This document shows, one piece after another, positions 1 to 5,142 of a stretch of DNA of 5,142 nt. Position 1 is the stretch's first letter. Every line of letters begins with the position of its first letter. The notes beneath the pieces are model-generated. The model worked only from the letters and a program-made list of their open reading frames with translations, searched no databases and had not been told where the DNA came from. A program made the translations under genes and the position numbers. Source of the stretch: CAZMLC01 sp964567125 (GTDB lineage: Bacteria > Verrucomicrobiota > Kiritimatiellia > RFP12 > UBA1067); assembly GCA_964567125.1 (NCBI GenBank), contig CAZMLC010000125.1, forward strand, positions 1-5,142. The letters are read 5' to 3'.

Positions 1-1755
1 GGCATTGATCCAGCGACCGTCCGCGAATATCCCCGTGAGCGCGTCGTCGCGACCGCCGCAGGTCCGCGCACATTGACCGTGCGCGTTCCCGCGCAGCCTG
101 GACGCAGCGCCTGCGTGATCGCCGCGCATACCGTGCTGACGCCCGACATCTTCGCCCCGCATTTCCTTTCGTTCCAGCGCGACATCATCCGGCAGTACGC
201 CGACATCCCGCTGGCCGGCATCATGAAGGACGAATGGGGCTTTCCACCCGACCATACCGGCAACCCCGACCATGACCGCTACTGGTATTCGCACGCCATG
301 GGCCAAGTCTATGCGCAACACTCAGGCGGTCGCGATCTGGTGCGCGATGCGCTGCTGATGCACGCCGGTGAAAAAGGCCGGGAGACGGAGCGCGCCGTCG
401 CGATCAACCGTTACCGTCACCTCTGCCGCGCGCGCAACGTGGCGATCGAAAATGATTTTTACCGCGCAGGCAAAGAGGTTTTCGGAAAAGACGCATACAT
501 CGTCACCCATGCGACGTGGATTCCCTACCCCGGCGCGCAGGAGTTCCGCAAGAACGGTCTGTCGTGGTGGGACGCAACGCGCGATATCGGCCAATCCGAC
601 GAAACAACGCCCTATCCATGCCGTACCTCGCTGGCGAAACGCTGGGGTTATCCACTCTGGTACAACCAGTATTACGCCAAGACACTCAATCCTTACATAA
701 CCGAGCTCTGGCAGGGCGCGTTGAGCGGCGGGCGGCTGAATGTACATCCGCTCTATCCGCGTCCGGACCTGAAGGGTGGCGCACGCGAACGCGAGCTGAT
801 GCGCAGTGCGCTGATGCCCGCGATGGCGCGTCTGCGCGTGCTCGACTTTGTTTCACAGGCGCCGCTGGAATGTCCCGTGGCCGTCGTGTTCGGTCACGCC
901 TGCGCCATGAACTGGACGCAACCCTCGTACAACACCGTAGGCCTTGAGATTGCCTCTGCGCTCTGCGCCAAAGGCTATCCCGCGGATCTGATTCCCTCCA
1001 GCCTGATCGCCTCGAAGGCGTTGACGATCGATGCCGAGGGCTATGTCCGCCTTGGACCGCAGCGCTACCAGGCCGTCGTACTGTACCAGCCGGAATTCGG
1101 CGACGATACAGATTTAACCTTCTTCAGCCGTGCCGCGACAGGTAAGAGCGCGCTCTTTCGCGTGGGTCCCTGGACCCGGGATTCCGAAGCGCGCCCGCTG
1201 GACGTGACGCGACTGAGCGCCAACGTGCAGCTGTGTGCAGACAGCGCGGCCTGCGTCGAGGCTGTCACACGGCTGCTCGAGACAACGGGTGTAACGTCCG
1301 TAACCCCATGGATCCCGAATGCCAAGCGCTGGGGGCATCCTGGCGGCACGCTGGCCACGCCGCCGACCGGGGGGCACGCCTATCTCATCGATAAAACCTA
1401 TGTGCGCATCGCCGGCAGTAAGAATCCGACCGGCGATCCGATTCAGGAAACCTTCATGTGGCAGGGCCATACCGTAACCATCGATGCCATCGGCCTTGTC
1501 GCGATCCGCTTCGCCGCGGACAACACGGTCGCGGCCTTTGCCGCGGGCGGACTCAAGCGCGTCAAGACCGATGGGCTAGACGTCGCCCTGGACGAACGCG
1601 CAGACCTCGCTTTCCGGAAAATGGCGGATGGCCGTGTATGCGGCATCGTACAAGGCCTCTCCGGCGATTTACCGGCCGCACTGCGCACCATCACCCGCGA
1701 CTGGCAAAGTCTGCCCATGCCGCGTGCGCTGACCGACGAGCAAGGTGCACGGTAA
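1..1755 (+). CDS. Glycosidase-like protein (GH42/GH-A-like fold), 5' partial
   Basis: The reading frame is open from the first base, so the gene begins upstream of the window; the TTG at 73 is only an internal codon. 584 residues are visible, ending at TAA 1753-1755. The N-terminal half looks like part of a TIM-barrel glycosidase. It has a carboxylate motif KDEWGFP (visible residues 76-82), many aromatic residues, a THATW motif (169-173), a WW-x-A-x-RD segment followed by SDE (199-201), and a WYNQYY segment. From about residue 281, a CPVAVVFGHA stretch with alternating strands and helices resembles the glutamine-amidotransferase-like (trimerisation) domain of GH42-type enzymes. The last 150 or so residues look beta-rich. 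The likely role is carbohydrate hydrolysis, but neither substrate nor catalytic residues can be assigned; Glu78 is a candidate acid/base. Any signal peptide would lie outside the window. The SDR follows after 37 bases, suggesting co-transcription. The coding region is confident; the enzymatic class is an inference from fold-like motifs. Confidence 0.75.
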   Translation, partial: GIDPATVREYPRERVVATAAGPRTLTVRVPAQPGRSACVIAAHTVLTPDIFAPHFLSFQRDIIRQYADIPLAGIMKDEWGFPPDHTGNPDHDRYWYSHAMGQVYAQHSGGRDLVRDALLMHAGEKGRETERAVAINRYRHLCRARNVAIENDFYRAGKEVFGKDAYIVTHATWIPYPGAQEFRKNGLSWWDATRDIGQSDETTPYPCRTSLAKRWGYPLWYNQYYAKTLNPYITELWQGALSGGRLNVHPLYPRPDLKGGARERELMRSALMPAMARLRVLDFVSQAPLECPVAVVFGHACAMNWTQPSYNTVGLEIASALCAKGYPADLIPSSLIASKALTIDAEGYVRLGPQRYQAVVLYQPEFGDDTDLTFFSRAATGKSALFRVGPWTRDSEARPLDVTRLSANVQLCADSAACVEAVTRLLETTGVTSVTPWIPNAKRWGHPGGTLATPPTGGHAYLIDKTYVRIAGSKNPTGDPIQETFMWQGHTVTIDAIGLVAIRFAADNTVAAFAAGGLKRVKTDGLDVALDERADLAFRKMADGRVCGIVQGLSGDLPAALRTITRDWQSLPMPRALTDEQGAR

Positions 1756-1793
1756 AAACGAAACCGACGTTGACCTTCAAAAGGACTCCACGC

Positions 1794-2465
1794 ATGTCTA
1801 AGAATATCCTGGTTGTTGGCGGTTCGTCCGGACTCGGACGCGCACTCGCAGGTTGTTATCACGCACAGGGGCATAAGGTGACGATCACCGGGCGCAAGGA
1901 TCCGCATGATCCGAGGCTTGCCTTTCACGCATTCGCAATCACTGCGCAGAACGACACGTTGGCTACACAGCTGGATGCGCTCCTGGCAGCGACCGGTCCC
2001 ATTGATATGTTGATCTATGCAGCCGGTTATTATCAGGAAGGAACGCTGGATCAGCTCAGCGATGCTGAGATTCTGACCATGCTCAATGTGGGGCTGACTG
2101 CGCCGACCCTGCTGATCCAGCGTCTGAAGAAAACAGCGCGTCAACCCTGCGATATCGTACTCATCACATCGAGTTCACAGTACACCCCACGTGAAAAGGA
2201 ACCCGTCTACACAGCCGTGAAAGCCGGTCTCGGCATGCTCGGAGCCTCGCTTGCGCTGGATCGCGGTATCGGCAAAGTACTGGTGGCAGCGCCCAGCGGC
2301 ATGGCGACGCCCTTCTGGGATGCGCAGAAAGCGGTTCACAATTTCCTGAGCCCTGAATGGGTCGCACAGGAGATCGTGACGCTGTTCAACGCTCCCTTTA
2401 CCTACCGCTACGCAAAGATTCTGCGCGGCCCTGCGTACGTGGAGATCGTCGAAGAGCGCGTGTAA
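1794..2465 (+). CDS. Short-chain dehydrogenase/reductase (SDR), NAD(P)-dependent
   Basis: A complete 223-residue classical-type SDR, a cytosolic Rossmann-fold oxidoreductase. The glycine-rich cofactor motif GGSSGLG is at residues 9-15. Gly33-Arg34 ends the second strand, where a basic residue often favours NADPH. The AAG of the structural NAG-type motif is at 76-78. The catalytic set is Asn98, Ser126 (in TSSSQ), Tyr139 and Lys143 (YTAVK). A PSGMATPFW segment follows at the usual position after the active site. At 223 residues it is slightly short for classical SDRs (about 250), with a reduced substrate-binding C-terminus. ATG 1794 is chosen because AAGGA at 1781-1785 sits 8 bases upstream and the cofactor motif begins at the expected distance; the frame stays open further upstream only as a shadow of the previous gene. 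It lies 37 bases after the glycosidase-like gene, so a shared transcript and a role in sugar or sugar-derivative redox are possible. The substrate cannot be told from sequence. Confidence 0.93.
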   Translation: MSKNILVVGGSSGLGRALAGCYHAQGHKVTITGRKDPHDPRLAFHAFAITAQNDTLATQLDALLAATGPIDMLIYAAGYYQEGTLDQLSDAEILTMLNVGLTAPTLLIQRLKKTARQPCDIVLITSSSQYTPREKEPVYTAVKAGLGMLGASLALDRGIGKVLVAAPSGMATPFWDAQKAVHNFLSPEWVAQEIVTLFNAPFTYRYAKILRGPAYVEIVEERV

Positions 2466-2467
2466 TT

Positions 2468-2491
2468 CGCGCAGAGAAAATTCCTCGTGCG
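2468..2491 (+). terminator. Weak hairpin just after the SDR stop, possible terminator
   Basis: CGCGC (2468-2472) and GAG (2474-2476) pair with CTC (2484-2486) and GTGCG (2487-2491). This gives eight pairs including one G-T wobble, one bulged A (2473) and a 7-base loop. It starts three bases after the SDR stop codon, where a terminator would be expected. No T-run follows (CAGTAAAG comes next), so it is not a standard intrinsic terminator. It could be a transcript-end stabilising hairpin, or chance. Confidence 0.2.
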
Positions 2492-2516
2492 CAGTAAAGA
2501 CGATCCGTTCCGCATC

Positions 2517-2545
2517 TTGCGTCTTCCGCCCAAGAATGGTAAAAT
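2517..2545 (+). promoter_or_regulatory. Putative sigma70-type promoter for the HMG-CoA reductase gene
   Basis: TTGCGT (2517-2522) lies 17 bases before TAAAAT (2540-2545), which differs from TATAAT at one position. The -10 box is preceded by TGG at 2537-2539, forming an extended -10 (TGnTAAAAT). The -35 box matches only three of six positions, which an extended -10 can compensate for. The element sits in an AT-richer pocket between the SDR and the reductase, and would give a 5' leader of roughly 110 bases before the ATG at 2663. The position and spacing make it plausible; there is no experimental support. Confidence 0.4.
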
Positions 2546-2647
2546 TTTCCAGCAAACACGGATGGGGCGTTCATTCCTGTGATTTGCATGTATTCCGTGC
2601 AGCAAGCGCTTCACGTCCAAGGAATTTGAAAACGAAAGATGCGTGCG

Positions 2648-2653
2648 AGAGGA
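2648..2653 (+). promoter_or_regulatory. Ribosome binding site that decides the HMG-CoA reductase start
   Basis: AGAGGA ends 9 bases before ATG 2663, a normal spacing. It is only 3 bases before the in-frame ATG at 2657 and lies inside the coding frame if ATG 2639 were used. The only purine-rich site for ATG 2639 is AAGGAA at 2619-2624, about 15 bases away, which is too far. This favours 2663 over 2639 or 2657. Confidence 0.5.
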
Positions 2654-2662
2654 TCGATGTGT

Positions 2663-3940
2663 ATGTCTCAATCTGGAAAGAAGACTGAACAGTATGCGAA
2701 GCAGGATAGCCCGGAACAGACGATTGATGACGTAAGGGAACAGAGAAAAAAAGATTCGACACATACGCCTCGCCGATCGGAACGAATCCCTCTGGGAAAT
2801 GACTGTTCAGCGGAAGGTGTCGCAAAAAGAAGAGAATATTTGCGCCAGCAGGGTTGTTGTCCAGAGTCGCTGTGCCGGAACTCTCTGGATATTCCCCCGG
2901 AGACGTTCAAGGGGGCGATTGAAAATTTCATCGGGCACGTCGCGATCCCCGTCGGGGTCGTAGGTCCTTTGCGCATCAACGGACGCTTCGCCCAAGGGGA
3001 TTTCTTTATCCCGTTAGCCACAACAGAAGGAGCGCTCGTGGCCTCGTATCATCGGGGCGCGCATGTGATCAGCCGCAATGGAGGCGTAACCGCGCTCTGC
3101 ACCTCCGAATCGATTTGCCGGGCCCCGGCCTTCACTTTCGGCTCGATTCTTGATGCCGCGCGTTTCAGCGACTGGGCGATTGCGCAGGTTGAAACTCTCA
3201 AAGCGATTGCGGCCTCGACCACACGCCACGGGGAACTCATCGCCATCGAGCCGACATGGAACAGCAACACTGTTTTCTTAACCTGTGAATTTAAAACAGG
3301 GGCGGCCTCCGGACAGAACATGGTGACGGTCGCAACGAAAAAAATCTGCGAATGGATTCAGGCGAACAGTCCGATCCAGCCGGATGTCTGGTATGTCGAA
3401 GGTAATTTTTCCGGCGACAAAAAAGCCACCATGCTCTCCCTGCTCTCGCACCGCGGACGAAAAGTCGTGGCCGAGACCACGTTGCGCCTTAAAGATGTTC
3501 AGCGCTATCTTCACTCGACGCCTGAAGCGATGGCTGAGTATGGGCGAATCTCGACCTTAGGCGGCATCCAGAGCGGATCCATCGGCATCCAGGGGCACTA
3601 CGCCAATGCCTTGGCTGCACTCTTTCTCTGTTGCGGACAGGATATCGCGTGTATTTCTGAAGCCGCTGTCGGCATCACCACCATGCAGGTAACAAAAGAG
3701 GGGGATCTCTATACCTCTGTAAGCCTGCCCGATTTGCCGGTCGGTACTGTTGGCGGCGGCACCTTCCTCCCTGGCGCAAAAGATTGCTTGCGCATGTTGG
3801 GCTGCGAAGGCAGTAACCATGCCAGCAAATTCGCGGAAATCTGCGCCGCACTGGTCTTGGCGGGAGAAATTTCAATCATCGCAGCGCTCGCCAGCGGTGA
3901 TTTTGCCAAAGCACACACGACATTCCGTAAAAAGATATAA
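2663..3940 (+). CDS. hmgA: Hydroxymethylglutaryl-CoA reductase, class I-like, soluble
   Basis: Reduces HMG-CoA to mevalonate, normally with two NADPH, the committed step of the mevalonate route to isoprenoids. The protein has 425 residues from ATG 2663 (433 from ATG 2639). Homology to the catalytic domain starts near residue 41 and continues through ENFIGHVAIPVGVVGPL (87-103). All four family catalytic residues are present: Glu122 (TTEG), Lys253 (GDKKA), Asp327 (GQD) and His418 (AKAH). GTVGGGT (361-367) and the C-terminal layout match class I (eukaryotic/archaeal) enzymes, not the Pseudomonas mevalonii class II type. The membrane domain of animal enzymes is absent, so it should be cytosolic. 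Two oddities stand out. The cofactor motif DAMGxN reads AASGQN (214-219), with Ala for the usual Asp. The first 40 or so residues are a polar Lys/Gln/Glu/Asp-rich, probably disordered extension. It ends only seven residues after His418, without the regulatory Ser region of mammalian enzymes. It has 14 cysteines. It is probably transcribed from its own promoter. The family call is very secure; the start and the symbol are less so. Confidence 0.96.
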   Translation: MSQSGKKTEQYAKQDSPEQTIDDVREQRKKDSTHTPRRSERIPLGNDCSAEGVAKRREYLRQQGCCPESLCRNSLDIPPETFKGAIENFIGHVAIPVGVVGPLRINGRFAQGDFFIPLATTEGALVASYHRGAHVISRNGGVTALCTSESICRAPAFTFGSILDAARFSDWAIAQVETLKAIAASTTRHGELIAIEPTWNSNTVFLTCEFKTGAASGQNMVTVATKKICEWIQANSPIQPDVWYVEGNFSGDKKATMLSLLSHRGRKVVAETTLRLKDVQRYLHSTPEAMAEYGRISTLGGIQSGSIGIQGHYANALAALFLCCGQDIACISEAAVGITTMQVTKEGDLYTSVSLPDLPVGTVGGGTFLPGAKDCLRMLGCEGSNHASKFAEICAALVLAGEISIIAALASGDFAKAHTTFRKKI

Positions 3941-3992
3941 AGACGTTGCTGAACGACGTTATCCGCGCTTTACGCCCAAGAAAACGTGTCGG

Positions 3993-5132
3993 CTAGCGCG
4001 CATGCAGATAGCGTTCGAGGCGATCCATCGCCTCCCCGATCCGCGCCAGGCTGTTGGCGTACGAGAAGCGGACAAAGCCCTCGCCCGCACTGCCGAAATC
4101 AACGCCCGGCGTAATGCCGACATGCGCTTTTTCAAGCACGTCAAAGGCAAAGCGATAGGAGTCGGAGGTAAACCGTCGCGCATCGGCAAGAATATAGAAG
4201 GCACCTTGAGGTTCGGTCTCGATCACAAAGCCCATTTTCCGCAGACGCGCCAGAAGATAGCGGCGCCGTTCATCGTAGGTCGTACGCATCGCCTCGACCG
4301 CCGCGTCGGCACTGCCATTCAGCGCCGCGATCGCCGCGCGCTGCGCAATGCTCGGCGCGCAGATAAAGAGGTTCTGCTGTAGAATCTGCAGTGCGCGCAT
4401 ATAGCGTTTCGGTGCAATGACATACCCGAGGCGCAGCCCGGTCATGGCAAAGCGCTTGGAAAAGCCATTGAAGACAAAAGCGTTGTCGGTGAACTCCAGC
4501 ACCGTGCGGGCGCGCCCCGCGTAGACGAGGCCATGATAGATCTCATCCGAAAGAATGGGGACGTCCAGTTCCGCCAGCGCGGCGTAGACGCGGTCCTCGA
4601 CCAGCACGCCTGCCGGATTCATGGGGCTGTTGACGAAGATGCCGCGCGTCCGCGAAGAAAGCGCCTTGCGCAGTTCATCGATGTCGTACTGAAAGCCATG
4701 CGCGGCATCGACGCGCACATCGCGGGCCACCGCGCGACAGGCCAAAGCGAAGTTGCGGTAACAGGGATAGCCAGGATTCGAGATAATAACTTCATCACCT
4801 GCATTGCACAGGGCTTGCAGAGCCAGCAGAATCGCGGGCGAACTGCCAGATGTCACGACGATACAATCCGGATCGACCACCACGCCGTATTCGCGCAGGT
4901 AAAAGGCCGCGATCGCTTCGCGCAATTCCAGATCGCCCAGCGAGTGCGTGTAGTGCGTCTGTTTCTGCACATAGGCCGCACGGGCGGCCTCGGCCACCGC
5001 TGGAGGCAGATCGAAATCGGGCTCGCCCACCTCCAGATGAATAATATCGTGTCCCTGTTTTTGAAGCGTCTGCGCCCGTTCCAACACCTCCATAACCATG
5101 AAAGGTGTCATCTCATTCACCGACAAATTCAT
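3993..5132 (-). CDS. PLP-dependent aminotransferase, class I/II (fold type I)
   Basis: A complete 379-residue cytosolic aminotransferase that moves an amino group between an amino acid and a 2-oxo acid through pyridoxal phosphate. Visible landmarks are the N-terminal LEVGEPDFD motif (33-41), SGSSPA phosphate-binding turn (95-100), NPGYP with Tyr122, NSPMNPAG with Asn172, SDEIYH with Asp196 (pyridine nitrogen) and Tyr199, Schiff-base Lys226 in SKRFAMTGLRLGY, and carboxylate-binding Arg355 in VRFSY. The length is typical of the family (380-400). ATG 5132 is chosen because an in-frame TAG lies three codons upstream and the family's PFxVMEVLERA start region follows at the normal distance. Only ten bases upstream are visible, with AGAAGA as a weak ribosome binding site; the promoter lies outside the window. 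It converges on the HMG-CoA reductase with 52 bases between the stops, so the two are not in one operon. The overall pattern resembles aspartate/alanine/aromatic-type enzymes, but the substrate cannot be fixed from sequence. Confidence 0.95.
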   Translation of the reverse strand: MNLSVNEMTPFMVMEVLERAQTLQKQGHDIIHLEVGEPDFDLPPAVAEAARAAYVQKQTHYTHSLGDLELREAIAAFYLREYGVVVDPDCIVVTSGSSPAILLALQALCNAGDEVIISNPGYPCYRNFALACRAVARDVRVDAAHGFQYDIDELRKALSSRTRGIFVNSPMNPAGVLVEDRVYAALAELDVPILSDEIYHGLVYAGRARTVLEFTDNAFVFNGFSKRFAMTGLRLGYVIAPKRYMRALQILQQNLFICAPSIAQRAAIAALNGSADAAVEAMRTTYDERRRYLLARLRKMGFVIETEPQGAFYILADARRFTSDSYRFAFDVLEKAHVGITPGVDFGSAGEGFVRFSYANSLARIGEAMDRLERYLHAR

Positions 5133-5142
5133 GTTCTTCTAC

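Noticed and set aside
1770..1775. TTGACC as a -35 box for an SDR promoter.
   Set aside because: It is only 18 bases before the next ATG, so a -10 box and transcription start would fall inside the SDR coding region.
1458..1793. The SDR reading frame stays open for 112 codons upstream of ATG 1794, which could suggest a longer SDR with an N-terminal domain.
   Set aside because: This part lies wholly in another frame of the glycosidase-like gene, is Arg-rich shadow sequence, and the SDR cofactor motif and ribosome binding site fit ATG 1794.
1443..2144. A 233-codon open frame on the - strand across the glycosidase/SDR junction.
   Set aside because: It shows no recognisable motif and has a low-complexity Arg/Ser-rich composition; it is antisense to two well-supported genes.
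2468..2662. A small gene or regulatory RNA in the SDR-reductase spacer.
   Set aside because: There is no start codon with a ribosome binding site followed by a useful open frame, and no RNA family features beyond short hairpins.
3941..3992. The convergent gap between HMG-CoA reductase and aminotransferase as a bidirectional terminator.
   Set aside because: The best hairpin is CGTT-GCTG-AACG (4 pairs) with no T-run on either strand; too weak to call.
3750..4382. A 210-codon open frame on the + strand spanning the end of the HMG-CoA reductase and the 3' part of the aminotransferase.
   Set aside because: It overlaps two genes with intact family motifs and has no family signature or ribosome binding site.

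Overview
This window carries four protein-coding genes and no RNA gene, CRISPR array, insertion sequence or attachment site that I can see. Three genes run on the + strand: a 5'-truncated large glycosidase-like protein, a short-chain dehydrogenase/reductase (SDR) and an HMG-CoA reductase. A PLP-dependent aminotransferase faces them on the - strand. The DNA is moderately GC-rich and densely coding. The glycosidase-like protein resembles large uncharacterised carbohydrate-active proteins of the Kiritimatiellota/Lentisphaerota/Planctomycetota type, so I lean towards a bacterium of that broad group. This is family resemblance from memory, not a search result. The cysteine-rich HMG-CoA reductase (14 Cys in 425 residues) would fit an anaerobic host but does not prove one.

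Layout. Positions 1-1755 hold the C-terminal part of the glycosidase-like protein. After a 37-base gap with a good ribosome binding site comes the SDR (1794-2465), probably in the same transcript. A spacer of about 200 bases follows. It contains a weak hairpin just after the SDR stop and a plausible extended -10 sigma70-type promoter (2517-2545). The HMG-CoA reductase (2663-3940) thus probably has its own transcript. After a 52-base convergent gap without a convincing terminator comes the aminotransferase (3993-5132, - strand), complete, with its ATG 10 bases from the window edge and an in-frame stop just upstream of that ATG.

How the genes relate. The HMG-CoA reductase would make mevalonate for isoprenoid synthesis, but no other mevalonate-pathway gene is in view. 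The glycosidase-like protein and the SDR may be a small sugar-processing pair. The aminotransferase is probably independent amino-acid metabolism. I do not see a coherent new multi-gene system. The most notable points are the class I-like (eukaryote/archaeon-type) HMG-CoA reductase in a bacterial setting, an Ala in place of the conserved Asp of its DAMG cofactor motif, and its unusual polar N-terminal extension.
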